Positions 8,411 through 18,175 of a stretch of 48,565 nt of DNA are shown here, piece by piece (positions within the stretch are counted from its first letter, which is position 1; each line of letters begins with the position of its first letter). This DNA is from Chloroflexota bacterium. GTDB taxonomy: Bacteria; Chloroflexota; Dehalococcoidia; Lucifugimonadales; UBA3495. Made by a program: the position numbers and the translations under genes. Below the pieces are notes generated by a model. It was not told the origin of the DNA. It ran no database searches and saw only the letters and a program-made list of their open reading frames with translations. The DNA lies in assembly GCA_022568195.1 (NCBI GenBank), contig JADFFS010000006.1:1-48565 (forward strand), written 5' to 3'.

Positions 8411-9118
8411 ATGACAGCCTACTATCCTGTATATCTCAACCTCACAGGCAAGCGCTGCCTGGTCTTCGGGGGAGGCCCGGTGGCGGAAGACAAAATCGCC
8501 AAGCTGCGGCACTCGGGAGCCGAGGTGTCCGTGGTAAGCCCGGAGGTGACCCCGGCCATACGCGACGCTGCCCTCAATGGCGAAGTGGAGTGGCATGACC
8601 GCCACTACCAACCGGGAGACCTGGAAGGCGCTTTCCTTAGCATCGCCGCCACCGACCAGCGAAAGGTCAATCAGCAGATCTTCCAGGAGGCGGAGCGGTT
8701 GGGTGTGCTGCTCAACGTGGTGGACGATCCGGCCCAGTGCACCTTCATCGCCCCTTCAATTGTTCAGCGGGGTTCCGTGACCCTGGCTATCTCCACCGGT
8801 GGGGCTAGTCCAGCCCTGGCTCGCAAGCTGAGGGAGGCCCTATCCAACAACTCCGCCCTGGAGTGGGCCGACCTGGTGGGCGTATTGTCCCAAGCTCGGC
8901 AGGAATTAAAAAAGCGCGGGGTTAAGATCGATAGCCAGCGCTGGCAATGCTGCCTCAACCAGGAGCTGCTGGCACTGGTGCAGTCTGGTAGGGAAGACGC
9001 GGCGCTGGACACCCTGCTGACCAACCTTACCGACGGCAACTCGGAGGGCTTGTGCTCGCGGACAGACCAGTGCAGCCCCGAGAAGTGCGCCAGCCTCCCC
9101 GTGAATTCCCACCGGTGA
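8411..9118 (+). CDS. precorrin-2 dehydrogenase / sirohydrochlorin ferrochelatase family (SirC/Met8/CysG-N)
   Basis: The 235-residue protein has the Met8/CysG N-terminal layout: YYPVYLNLTGKRCLVFGGGP is the NAD-binding Rossmann start (GGGPVAEDK), SIAATDQRKVN is the second nucleotide motif, and NVVDDPAQCTFIAPSIVQRG includes the active-site Asp region. SVTLAISTGGASPALARKLR opens the dimerisation and C-terminal domain. It oxidises precorrin-2 to sirohydrochlorin with NAD; Met8-type members also insert iron, SirC-type do not, and I cannot tell which applies. It follows ahbAB by 12 bases and precedes hemC by about 140 bases, in a cluster that supplies siroheme. The C-terminal 30 residues are polar and unlike the family. 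Confidence 0.9.
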   Translation: MTAYYPVYLNLTGKRCLVFGGGPVAEDKIAKLRHSGAEVSVVSPEVTPAIRDAALNGEVEWHDRHYQPGDLEGAFLSIAATDQRKVNQQIFQEAERLGVLLNVVDDPAQCTFIAPSIVQRGSVTLAISTGGASPALARKLREALSNNSALEWADLVGVLSQARQELKKRGVKIDSQRWQCCLNQELLALVQSGREDAALDTLLTNLTDGNSEGLCSRTDQCSPEKCASLPVNSHR

Positions 9119-9256
9119 CACAGGCCCGCACCAGTCCCGGAGCGCGCCCTCCGGCGTTCTTCCATCGAATGTTGGGCGGCAATCCGGCCTGCTCCCTCGC
9201 CGTCTCGCCAGTTTCAGTGGCTTGCTCCGGCGGCAACAACAACCCAGGTGAAGGAC

Positions 9257-10198
9257 GTGGCACAGGGTAAAGTCATCAAGGTAGGCACCCGGGGCAGCGA
9301 TTTGGCCTTGCGCCAAACTGAGGAGGTCCTCGACGCTCTGCGCCCAATCCACCCGGACCTGGACTTCCAGGTGGTTACCGTGCGCACCCAGGGGGACGCC
9401 AACCCGGATAAACCCCTGGCGGGGATGGGCCTGGGGATATTTGTCAAAGAGATTGAACGCCTGCTGATTGGCGGCGACCTGGACATGGCGGTGCACAGCC
9501 TCAAGGATTTACCGACACTCCTTCCCGAAGGACTGGTCCTGGGCGCGCTGCTGAAGCGTCAAGACCCTCGGGATGTGCTGGTCAACCGGTGGAACTGCCG
9601 GCTGGGAGACTTGCCCCAGGGAGCCCGTATTGGCACCAGCAGTCCCCGCCGTCGCGCCCAGTTGCAGAACCTGTGTCCCCAAGTCACGGTGCTGCCAATC
9701 CGGGGCAATGTGGACACCAGACTGCGGAAAGCCCAGGGAGAAGAGTACGACGGGGCCGTCCTGGCGGCCGCCGGATTGATCCGCCTGGGGCTAACCGAGC
9801 ATGTGGCCGAATATCTTTCCGCCCAGCGGTTCGTGCCGCCTCCCGGACAAGGGGTCCTGGCGGTGGAGGTGCGTGCCGACGACTACTCCATGGTCGATCT
9901 GCTTCGGCCCATCGACCACACCGAAACCCGGTTGGCAGCCACCGCCGAACGAGCTTTCTTGGAGAAGCTGGGCGGCGGCTGCCAGATACCCGTGGGGGCT
10001 TACGCCCGAGCCGTGGAAGATATTCTCCTGCTGACCGTGTTCCTGAGTTCCCCCGATGGAAAGAAAGCCTTCCGCTGCAAGGTGGAAGGCCTGGCCCTGG
10101 ACCCTCTACAGCTAGCCAGCGACGCTTACCTGGCCGTGGTCGAACGGGGCGGCGGACCATTGCTGGAGGTGGAGTGGTCGGAGATGACTCCTTGCTGA
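9257..10198 (+). CDS. hemC: hydroxymethylbilane synthase (porphobilinogen deaminase)
   Basis: The enzyme joins four porphobilinogens into hydroxymethylbilane in the cytosol. Recognised blocks run in order: KVGTRGSDLALRQTEEV at the N-terminus, the MAVHSLKDLPT substrate loop, RIGTSSPRRRAQL and IRGNVDTRLRK (cofactor and substrate binding Arg), VPPPGQGVLAVEVR, and GGGCQIPVGAYA, whose Cys carries the dipyrromethane cofactor. Length (313 residues) is normal. I prefer GTG 9257 (preceded by AGGTGAAGG) over GTG 9248. The gap upstream of it holds no gene, although hemA often occupies this place in similar clusters. It runs into cobA-hemD with an 18-base spacer. Confidence 0.97.
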   Translation: MAQGKVIKVGTRGSDLALRQTEEVLDALRPIHPDLDFQVVTVRTQGDANPDKPLAGMGLGIFVKEIERLLIGGDLDMAVHSLKDLPTLLPEGLVLGALLKRQDPRDVLVNRWNCRLGDLPQGARIGTSSPRRRAQLQNLCPQVTVLPIRGNVDTRLRKAQGEEYDGAVLAAAGLIRLGLTEHVAEYLSAQRFVPPPGQGVLAVEVRADDYSMVDLLRPIDHTETRLAATAERAFLEKLGGGCQIPVGAYARAVEDILLLTVFLSSPDGKKAFRCKVEGLALDPLQLASDAYLAVVERGGGPLLEVEWSEMTPC

Positions 10199-10216
10199 GG
10201 ATGAAACCAAACTTGC

Positions 10217-11737
10217 GTGAGGAATTTGGACGGTAAAGTTTACCTGGTGGGCGCCGGTCCCGGTGACCCGGGTCTGATCACCGTGAAAGGGCGGCGCTGC
10301 CTGGAGCAAGCCCAGGTGGTGGTTTATGACCGGTTGCTGGACCCATCACTGCTGGAATCGGTGAGCGACTCCGCCGAGCGAGTGTTTGTCGGCAAGGAGC
10401 GAGGGCGCCAGGCCCTGACCCAGGCCGAGATCAACGGCCTGCTGGTGGAGAGAGCTGCCGAGGGCAAACTGGTGGTCCGGCTCAAGGGGGGAGACCCCTT
10501 CGTCTTCGGACGGGGCGGCGAAGAGGCCCTGGCTTTGGCCCAGCACGGAATCCCCTTCGAGGTGGTGCCCGGGGTAACCTCCCCCGTGGGCGCGGCGGCC
10601 TACGCGGGGATACCCCTTACCCACCGGGGAATAGCTTCCTCCTTCACCGTGGTCAGCGGCAGCGAGGACCCGTCCAAACCCGAGTCATCGGTGGACTGGC
10701 GCGCCCTGGCCCACTGTGGCGGTACTTTGGTGGTGCTGATGGGCTGGTCGTCCCTACAATCCATCCTGCAAACCCTGATTCGAGAGGGAATGTCCGCTGA
10801 TACTCCGGTGGCCTTGGTGCAATGGGGCACCTGGCCCGGGCAATCCACGGTTACCGGCGATCTGGAAAACATTGTAGCCAGGGGCCAGGACGCCGGCTTG
10901 GAAGCCCCAGTGATCGCTGTAATAGGCAAAGTGGTCGACCTGCGGGAACAGCTTCGTTGGTTCGACCGGCGTCCTTTATTCGGAAAAAGGGTGCTGATAA
11001 CCCGGTCACGGGCCCAGGCATCCAGACTGCGGGAGCTTCTGGAGCAACTGGGCGCCGAGCCTATCGAGCTTCCCACTATTCGGATCGAACCTTTGGAAGA
11101 CTTCGCCGAACTGGACGGCGCGCTGGCGCGCCTGGCCGACTTCCGCTGGGTGTTCTTCGCCAGCAGCAACGCGGTGGACCAGGTGTTTGCCCGTTTAGAA
11201 CACCACCACCAGGATTCCCGGGCCTTGGGTTCAGTCAAGGTTGGAGCAATCGGTCCGGCTACCGCCGAGGCCCTTCTACGCCGGGGGATTGCCGCCGACT
11301 TCGTTCCCACGCGTCCGATTTCCGAGGTTGTGGTGCAAGAGCTGTCCAGCCTGGAGTGGACCGGCGTGCCCGTGCTGCTGCCTGGGGCCGACATCGGGCG
11401 GGACGCCCTGGCCCAAGGCCTGTCCGGGTTCGGCGCCCGAGTTGAGAGGGTCGCCGCCTACCGCACCGTCCCCGTCACTGGGATGGCCGGACGGGCCCAG
11501 GACGCGTTGCGACAGGGCATCGACATCGTCACATTCACCAGTTCGTCCACCGTCCGCAACCTGATGGGACTCCTGAACGGAGACAAAGGCGCTCTGGAGC
11601 TCTGCAAGATCGCGTGTATCGGCCCCACCACCGAGGCCACCGCCCGCGAGTTGGGCCTGCGAGTGGACATGGTGGCCAGCCAGCACACCGTCGACGGCTT
11701 GGTCGACACTTTGGTGGAATATTTTGGCCAGACGTAG
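10217..11737 (+). CDS. cobA-hemD: uroporphyrinogen-III C-methyltransferase / uroporphyrinogen-III synthase fusion
   Basis: The N-terminal domain (about 5-245) is a SAM uroporphyrinogen methyltransferase: VYLVGAGPGDPGLITVKG, VVRLKGGDPFVFGRGGEE, VVPGVTSPVGAAAYAGIPLT and LMGWSSL are its diagnostic blocks. The C-terminal domain (about 256-502) is uroporphyrinogen-III synthase: GKRVLITRSRAQASRLRELL, FFASSNAVDQVF, VGAIGPATAEALLRRGI and TFTSSSTVRNLM. One chain therefore closes hydroxymethylbilane to uroporphyrinogen III and methylates it twice to precorrin-2, feeding the dehydrogenase encoded upstream. This fusion is common in Gram-positive and Chloroflexota clusters. The start is GTG. No hemE, F, G or H is nearby, which suits heme made through siroheme. 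Confidence 0.96.
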   Translation: MRNLDGKVYLVGAGPGDPGLITVKGRRCLEQAQVVVYDRLLDPSLLESVSDSAERVFVGKERGRQALTQAEINGLLVERAAEGKLVVRLKGGDPFVFGRGGEEALALAQHGIPFEVVPGVTSPVGAAAYAGIPLTHRGIASSFTVVSGSEDPSKPESSVDWRALAHCGGTLVVLMGWSSLQSILQTLIREGMSADTPVALVQWGTWPGQSTVTGDLENIVARGQDAGLEAPVIAVIGKVVDLREQLRWFDRRPLFGKRVLITRSRAQASRLRELLEQLGAEPIELPTIRIEPLEDFAELDGALARLADFRWVFFASSNAVDQVFARLEHHHQDSRALGSVKVGAIGPATAEALLRRGIAADFVPTRPISEVVVQELSSLEWTGVPVLLPGADIGRDALAQGLSGFGARVERVAAYRTVPVTGMAGRAQDALRQGIDIVTFTSSSTVRNLMGLLNGDKGALELCKIACIGPTTEATARELGLRVDMVASQHTVDGLVDTLVEYFGQT

Positions 11738-11786
11738 GGGGGCCCAACAAATCGGGGGCATACCTTAATCCAGGAGAGCAATACCC

Positions 11787-12770
11787 ATGGTTAGTTATCC
11801 AGACCTGCGCATGCGCCGGCTAAGGGACTTGGCGCCGATACGTTCCCTGACGCGAGAGACTCGCTTGTCCCCCGCCGAGTTCATCTACCCCATGTTCGTA
11901 ACCCACGGGAACGGGGTGAAAGACCCCATCGAGCCCATGCCCGGTTGCTACCAAATGTCCGTGGACCTGCTGGCCGAGGAGGTTGGCGAGGCCGCCGAGT
12001 TGGGCGTAGGGGGTGTTCTCCTTTTCGGCCTGCCTGCCGAGAAAGACCCGTTAGGCTCGGAAGGGTACGACCCGGAAGGAATCGTCCAGGAAGCAGTTCG
12101 GGCCATCAAGCGCGATGTGCCCGGGATGCTGGTGATCACCGACGTGTGCCTCTGCGAATATACCGACCACGGGCACTGCGGGGTAATCGATAACGGGCAC
12201 GTGGACAACGACGCCACCCTGGAGCTGCTGGCCCGGACAGCGGTGACTCAAGTACAAGCTGGGGCCGACCTGGTGGCGCCCTCGGCGATGATGGACGGTC
12301 AGGTCAAAGCGATTCGGGAAGCGTTGAACGACCAAGGTTATACCGGTGTCCCCATCATGGGCTACGCCGCCAAGTACTCCTCGGCCTTTTACGGTCCTTT
12401 CCGTGTCGCCGCCGGCTCCACACCCCAGTTCGGAGACCGGCGCAGCTACCAGATGGATCCCGCCAACGCTCGCATGGCCATGCGGGAGATTGAGAGCGAC
12501 ATCGCCGAAGGCGCCGACATCGTGATGGTCAAGCCGGCATTGGCTTACCTGGACGTGATCCACCGGGCCCGGGAGCGGTTCGACCACCCCCTGGCGGCCT
12601 ACAACGTCAGCGGAGAGTACTCCATGGTCAAGGCGGCGGGCAGCCAGGGCTGGATTGACGAAAAGCAAGTGACCCTTGAGTTGCTGACTTCCATCAAGCG
12701 GGCCGGCGCCGACATAATCCTCACCTATCACGCCAAAGAGGTGGCCCGTTGGTTGGGGGAGCATTCCTGA
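11787..12770 (+). CDS. hemB: delta-aminolevulinic acid dehydratase (porphobilinogen synthase)
   Basis: HemB condenses two 5-aminolevulinates to porphobilinogen. The 327-residue protein shows the active-site zinc cysteine cluster [14 protein letters not shown] (about 118-131), [14 protein letters not shown], the first Schiff-base Lys in [16 protein letters not shown], the DRRSYQMDP loop, the second Schiff-base Lys in [13 protein letters not shown], and [14 protein letters not shown]. The cysteine-rich site marks the zinc-type enzyme. The ATG has a good ribosome binding site (CCAGGAGAG). It follows cobA-hemD by 49 bases and precedes hemL by 47. Confidence 0.98.
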   Translation: MVSYPDLRMRRLRDLAPIRSLTRETRLSPAEFIYPMFVTHGNGVKDPIEPMPGCYQMSVDLLAEEVGEAAELGVGGVLLFGLPAEKDPLGSEGYDPEGIVQEAVRAIKRDVPGMLVITDVCLCEYTDHGHCGVIDNGHVDNDATLELLARTAVTQVQAGADLVAPSAMMDGQVKAIREALNDQGYTGVPIMGYAAKYSSAFYGPFRVAAGSTPQFGDRRSYQMDPANARMAMREIESDIAEGADIVMVKPALAYLDVIHRARERFDHPLAAYNVSGEYSMVKAAGSQGWIDEKQVTLELLTSIKRAGADIILTYHAKEVARWLGEHS

Positions 12771-12817
12771 CGTCCCGGCCCCCAGTGCCTCGAACCGGCA
12801 GCAGCGTAGGATTGAAC

Positions 12818-14110
12818 ATGCCAAACACCCGGTCGGAACAGCTCTTCGCCGACGCCCAGAAATACATCCCCGGCGGGGTTAACAGCCCGGTGCGTTCCTT
12901 CCGCGCCGTGGGGGGGACTCCTGTGTTCATTGACCGGGGCAGCGGCGCCCACGTTTGGGACGTCGACGGCAACGAGTACATCGACTACCTGGGTTCCTGG
13001 GGTCCCTTGGTGCTGGGCCACGCCCATCCCGCCGTGGTGGAAGCGCTGAAAAAAGCCGCCGAAGGGGGCACAAGCTTCGGCGCGCCGGTGGCCCAGGAGG
13101 TGGAGCTGGCCCAACTGATATGCGAGGCAGTTCCCTCCATCGACGCCGTCCGTCTGGTAAACTCGGGCACCGAAGCCTGCATGAGCGCTATCCGGCTGGC
13201 CCGGGCCTTCACCGGCCGCAACAAGATCATCAAGTTTGCCGGTTGCTACCACGGTCACGCCGACGGGCTGTTGGTCAAGGCAGGCTCCGGGGCCATGACC
13301 CATGGCATCCCCACCAGCGCCGGGGTGCCCGAGTCCTACGCCAGCGAGACTCTAGTCGCGGATTTCAACGATCTTTCCTCGGTCGAATCCCTGTTCGCGG
13401 TCCATGGGGAAGACATCGCCGGGATCATCGTGGAACCGGTGGCGGGGAACATGGGGGTGGTACCTGCCGCCGACGGTTTTCTGGAAGGCCTGCGCAGGGT
13501 TACCTCGGCCGCCGGCGCTACATTGATCTTCGACGAAGTAATCACTGGTTTCCGGGTGGATTACCGGGGAGCCCAGAGCCGCTTCGGGGTGACGCCGGAC
13601 CTGACTTGCCTGGGAAAGATCATAGGCGGCGGTCTTCCCGTGGGGGCCTACGGCGGGCGCTGGGAGATCATGGAGATGGTTGCCCCTCTGGGCCCCATGT
13701 ACCAGGCAGGCACGTTGTCCGGTAATCCTCTGGCGGTGGCCGCCGGCATGGCGACGCTCCGAGAGCTACAACGCCCAGGAACCTACGACCGGTTGGAAGA
13801 GACGGCGCGGCGATTGGCCGACGGCTTGAAGGGTGTTTTTGCCAGGGCTGAAGTCCCTTCCAGCATCAACCGTGTCGGTTCCATGCTTACCGGGTTTTTC
13901 ACCCCTGGCCCCGTGGAAACCCTGGCGCAAGTCGAGGCATCGGATACAGAGGCCTACGGCCGGTACTTCCACGCCATGTTGGATAGGGGGGTGTACCTGG
14001 CGCCGTCCCAGTTCGAGGCCGGGTTCGTGTCGCTGGCCCATACCAACGACGACATCGACCGGACCATCGCTATAGCGGAATCGGCCCTGAAGGCCGCCTT
14101 CGAAGTGTAA
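12818..14110 (+). CDS. hemL: glutamate-1-semialdehyde 2,1-aminomutase
   Basis: This PLP enzyme makes 5-aminolevulinate from glutamate-1-semialdehyde in the C5 pathway. Visible blocks: the [11 protein letters not shown] substrate loop, [59 protein letters not shown] (PLP-binding Asp), and the Schiff-base Lys in [17 protein letters not shown], at residue 267 by count. The 430-residue length is normal. I chose ATG 12818 over an upstream start at 12749, which would overlap hemB and add 23 residues foreign to the family. Its presence shows the C5 route, so a glutamyl-tRNA reductase must be encoded elsewhere. It is the last gene before a strong terminator. Confidence 0.98.
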   Translation: MPNTRSEQLFADAQKYIPGGVNSPVRSFRAVGGTPVFIDRGSGAHVWDVDGNEYIDYLGSWGPLVLGHAHPAVVEALKKAAEGGTSFGAPVAQEVELAQLICEAVPSIDAVRLVNSGTEACMSAIRLARAFTGRNKIIKFAGCYHGHADGLLVKAGSGAMTHGIPTSAGVPESYASETLVADFNDLSSVESLFAVHGEDIAGIIVEPVAGNMGVVPAADGFLEGLRRVTSAAGATLIFDEVITGFRVDYRGAQSRFGVTPDLTCLGKIIGGGLPVGAYGGRWEIMEMVAPLGPMYQAGTLSGNPLAVAAGMATLRELQRPGTYDRLEETARRLADGLKGVFARAEVPSSINRVGSMLTGFFTPGPVETLAQVEASDTEAYGRYFHAMLDRGVYLAPSQFEAGFVSLAHTNDDIDRTIAIAESALKAAFEV

Positions 14111-14122
14111 CGATCGTCAGTG

Positions 14123-14165
14123 AAAGAGAATGGCCCTCCAATTAAGTTGGAGGGCCATTCTCTTT
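14123..14165 (+). terminator. strong intrinsic terminator of the tetrapyrrole operon
   Basis: AAAGAGAATGGCCCTCCAA (14123-14141) pairs perfectly over 19 bases with TTGGAGGGCCATTCTCTTT (14147-14165) around the loop TTAAG, 12 bases past the hemL stop. The A-run on one side and T-run on the other would let it work in both directions, also ending the convergent sodN transcript. Confidence 0.85.
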
Positions 14166-14245
14166 TCCTGAAAAAGTCCCTTCCCCCTCGACGGGGGAAG
14201 GTTAGAGCCTGCCCTGAGCCCGGTCGAAGGGATGGGGGTGATCCC
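14166..14245. repeat. palindromic intergenic repeat between hemL and sodN
   Basis: It contains CCTTCCCC (14182-14189) facing GGGGAAGG (14197-14204), and then CCTGCCCTGAGCCCGGTCGA with AAGGGATGGGGGTGATCCCC. This is the style of small dispersed palindromes seen elsewhere in this window, of a different sequence class from the 5479-5715 pair. Confidence 0.5.
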
Positions 14246-14281
14246 CTCTTCCCAATCCTATCTAGGCGATGGCTAGTCGAG

Positions 14282-14755
14282 CTACGATCCGTAGCGGGCA
14301 GCCGCGTTGGGGTCGCTGTAGGTCACGTTCTTGGTGGCCCAAAAGGCCGTGGCGACGCGGTCTACCGTCTCTACCAGTTCTTCGCAGGCAGCCATATCCA
14401 CACCCTGCTTGCAGCGGCCGGCCAGCTTCAACGCCGCGTTGAAGGTACCGTGCAGGTCGAAGTCTGCCGGAAGGTTTGGCCACCCGTAGTCGGCCCAAAG
14501 GATGCTCAGCTCTTTTTTGACGATCTCCGCATGCTCATCCTTGACCCTAACGTAGCGGGATTGGGTGTTGATGAAAGCATGCCGGGCCGCCGCGTCACCG
14601 CTAGGTCCGGGTGGCTCCAGAGCCTGTATCCGCAGGACCATCTTCTGCACCGTCTGGGCGGCTATCTTAGCGGCTATGGGGTCATAGATTCCGCAAGGTA
14701 TGTCACAGTGGGCCTGGGCGACCGGTACTCTCAACCATGCAAGCAGGTTAAACAT
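14282..14755 (-). CDS. sodN: nickel superoxide dismutase precursor
   Basis: NiSOD dismutates superoxide with a nickel ion held by the N-terminal hook of the mature protein. Here the hook HCDIPCGIYDP (His16, Cys17, Pro20, Cys21, Tyr24) has all the ligands; nickel is bound by His1, Cys2 and Cys6 after cleavage in front of His. The leader would be 15 residues (MFNLLAWLRVPVAQA), hydrophobic, and must be removed, normally by a SodX-type protease; no sodX is seen in the window. The rest forms the helical bundle with ALEPPGPSG, RYVRVKDEHAE and LSILWADYGWPNLPADFD. I take ATG 14755 as start (GAGG nine bases upstream); TTG 14761 would add two residues. The gene stands alone, convergent with hemL. Confidence 0.95.
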   Translation of the reverse strand: MFNLLAWLRVPVAQAHCDIPCGIYDPIAAKIAAQTVQKMVLRIQALEPPGPSGDAAARHAFINTQSRYVRVKDEHAEIVKKELSILWADYGWPNLPADFDLHGTFNAALKLAGRCKQGVDMAACEELVETVDRVATAFWATKNVTYSDPNAAARYGS

Positions 14756-15145
14756 TCTCAAAAACCTCGTATCCTAGAATTGAAATCAGGCACCAGAGTA
14801 CAAGAAAATAAGGTGCATAGCAACCCCTGGCCAGCTATTTACCCAGCGGGCGCAGCGCCCCCGCCCGCCGGGGTGGCTCCGGCCCAGGGGCAACTTGTTT
14901 CTATCCACCGCCGCCGACTATAATTGACGCCATTCCCAGACAGGTCCGGCTGGGCTATAGGGACTTTCACTGAAACTGGGCGCTACGCTGGCCGGCTTAG
15001 CGCAACCTTCGGGTGATTGTCCATGTCCACCCGATTGCCGGAGCCCTGAGAAGCCGCCAACATCTATCGAATGGGCACGAGTGCACGTTTATTGCGCACC
15101 GCACCCTCCAGTCTCGGACTAGTAAATCAACCAGGAGGTCCAGGA
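14756..15145. other. sodN-ilvD divergent intergenic region
   Basis: It holds the ilvD promoter candidate (14895-14924), a GC-rich hairpin-forming stretch around 14845-14885 (GGGCGCAGCGCCC and CCGCCCGCCGGGG), and about 220 bases of leader before ilvD. I looked for a T-box, a leader peptide rich in Ile/Leu/Val codons or a riboswitch and found none that I can support. Confidence 0.4.
14895..14924 (+). promoter_or_regulatory. candidate promoter of ilvD
   Basis: TTGTTT (14895-14900) and a perfect TATAAT (14919-14924) are separated by 18 bases. The transcript would carry an untranslated leader of about 215 bases before GTG 15146. Confidence 0.5.
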
Positions 15146-16834
15146 GTGGCCACCACCAGCCGTGACCTGAGATTAAAGCACCGCAGCAAGGAAATCACCG
15201 AGGGACCGGATAGGGCTCCCGCCCGGTCGTACCTTTGGGCCATGGGCCTCACTCAAGAGGACATGGACAAACCCTTTGTTGCCATAGCCAACCTGGCCAG
15301 CGACGTCACACCTTGCAACGTTCACCTGGACCGGTTCGCCCAGGCAGCCAAAGAGGGTATCCGCCAGGCGGGTGGCACGCCCTTCGAGTTTGGCACCATC
15401 ACCATCAGCGACGGAATATCCATGGGGACCGAAGGGATGAAAGCCTCGCTGGTCAGCCGGGAAGTCATCGCCGATTCCATCGAGGTAGTGGCCTTCGGCG
15501 AGCGCATGGACGCCCTGATTGCCATTGCCGGATGCGACAAGAACATGCCCGGTTGCTTGATGGCCATGGCCCGGCTGAACATCCCGGCCATTTTTGTTTA
15601 CGGCGGCACCATCATGCCCGGACAGTGGAATGGCAAGGACGTCAACGTCCAGGACGTGTTCGAGGCCGTGGGGGCTTATAGCAAGGGTGACATGACTCTG
15701 GACCAGCTTCACGACTTGGAGTGTCACGCCTGCCCCGGGGAGGGTTCCTGTGCCGGACTCTTCACCGCCAACACCATGTCCACCGCCATCGAAGCCCTGG
15801 GTATGTCTTTGCCCGGCGACGCCTCGATTCCAGCTCAGGACCCCCGCAGGGTGGACCATGCTCGGAGGGCGGGACAAACCCTGCTGCGTCTCCTGGATGA
15901 AGACTTGCGTCCCCGGGATATCCTGACCAAGCAGGCTTTCGAGAACGCAATCACTGTTGCGGTGTCCATGGGCGGTTCCACCAACCTGGTATTGCATATG
16001 ATTGCCATCGCCAACGAAGCCGGTGTGGACGTGAACATGGGAGACTTCGACCGCATCAGCAGTAAAACCCCTTACATCGCCGACATGAAACCTGCCGGGC
16101 GCTATGTTATGGCCGACCTGGACCGCTACGGCGGCGTCTCCCTGGTTATGAAACGTCTACTGGCCGCGGGGTTGCTTCACGGTGACGCCATGACAGTCAC
16201 CGGCAAGACCCTGAGGGAAAACCTGGAGTCCATGGAAACCGTTGAAGACCAGCCCGTGATCTACCCAGTGGACAAACCTCGCAGTCCCACCGGCGGCTTG
16301 GCCATCATATACGGCAACCTGGCGCCGGATGGAGCGGTCATCAAGGTGGCCGGACACCAGGAAAAGGTATTTCAGGGACCGGCCCGGGTCTTCAACCAAG
16401 AGCAGGATGCCTTTGCGGCGGTACAAAGACAGGAGATAGTCGCGGGCGACATCGTGGTTATCCGCTACGAAGGCCCCGTGGGCGGCCCCGGCATGCGTGA
16501 AATGCTGGCGGTGACCAGCGCCATCATGGGCCAGGGACTGGGCGACGATGTGGCCCTGATCACTGACGGCCGGTTCTCCGGCGCCAGTCACGGGCCGATG
16601 CTGGGCCACGTGGCCCCCGAAGCGGCCGTGGGCGGCCCCATCGCTCTGCTTCAAGAGGGTGACATCATCACCCTGGACATACCGGGGAGGCGCCTGGACG
16701 TTAAACTCACCGACGAGGAACTGGCATCTCGCCGCGCCAACTGGAAGCCCCTGCCGCCCAACTACACCACCGGGGTTCTGGCCAAGTACGCCAAGCTAGT
16801 TTCTTCGGCGTCCACCGGCGCGGTCACGGGGTAG
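15146..16834 (+). CDS. ilvD: dihydroxy-acid dehydratase
   Basis: IlvD dehydrates dihydroxy acids to the keto acid precursors of valine, leucine and isoleucine using an Fe-S cluster. Diagnostic blocks: [56 protein letters not shown] and [19 protein letters not shown] (cluster Cys), [44 protein letters not shown] and [21 protein letters not shown]. At 562 residues it is full length. I chose GTG 15146, which sits behind AGGAGGTCCAGGA; the upstream frame to 15071 has no family character. It is followed after 36 bases by malic enzyme, so the two may be cotranscribed; other ilv genes are not here. Confidence 0.97.
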   Translation: MATTSRDLRLKHRSKEITEGPDRAPARSYLWAMGLTQEDMDKPFVAIANLASDVTPCNVHLDRFAQAAKEGIRQAGGTPFEFGTITISDGISMGTEGMKASLVSREVIADSIEVVAFGERMDALIAIAGCDKNMPGCLMAMARLNIPAIFVYGGTIMPGQWNGKDVNVQDVFEAVGAYSKGDMTLDQLHDLECHACPGEGSCAGLFTANTMSTAIEALGMSLPGDASIPAQDPRRVDHARRAGQTLLRLLDEDLRPRDILTKQAFENAITVAVSMGGSTNLVLHMIAIANEAGVDVNMGDFDRISSKTPYIADMKPAGRYVMADLDRYGGVSLVMKRLLAAGLLHGDAMTVTGKTLRENLESMETVEDQPVIYPVDKPRSPTGGLAIIYGNLAPDGAVIKVAGHQEKVFQGPARVFNQEQDAFAAVQRQEIVAGDIVVIRYEGPVGGPGMREMLAVTSAIMGQGLGDDVALITDGRFSGASHGPMLGHVAPEAAVGGPIALLQEGDIITLDIPGRRLDVKLTDEELASRRANWKPLPPNYTTGVLAKYAKLVSSASTGAVTG

Positions 16835-16870
16835 GACGGACCCGGCAAAATCAGTACCACTGGAGGCCAG

Positions 16871-18010
<1,140 letters not shown>

Positions 18011-18022
18011 GTCGTTCTTTGT

Positions 18023-18050
18023 TTGGCATTGTCCAATCAAGGGATAGGCT
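18023..18050 (+). promoter_or_regulatory. weak candidate promoter upstream of tldD, overlapping a palindrome
   Basis: TTGGCA (18023-18028) and TAGGCT (18045-18050) are 16 bases apart. The -10 lies inside the palindrome GGATAGGCTATCC (18042-18054), which could be an operator. This is suggestive only. Confidence 0.3.
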
Positions 18051-18175
18051 ATCCTGCTGAGAACCACCGACGGACTAACGCGTCGAATCAATGGTGCATG
18101 GATTAAGTTGGTGGCACGAAACCTCACACTCGATTTCGTTCTAAGATGGGGCCGCTTACCCCCGTATAACAAGGA

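Noticed and set aside
9119-9256. Possible missing hemA in the sirC-hemC gap
   Set aside because: The gap is only about 140 bases, and no frame shows glutamyl-tRNA reductase motifs.
14756-15145. T-box, attenuator or riboswitch upstream of ilvD
   Set aside because: No T-box sequence, no run of branched-chain codons in a leader peptide, and no terminator with U-tract before the start.
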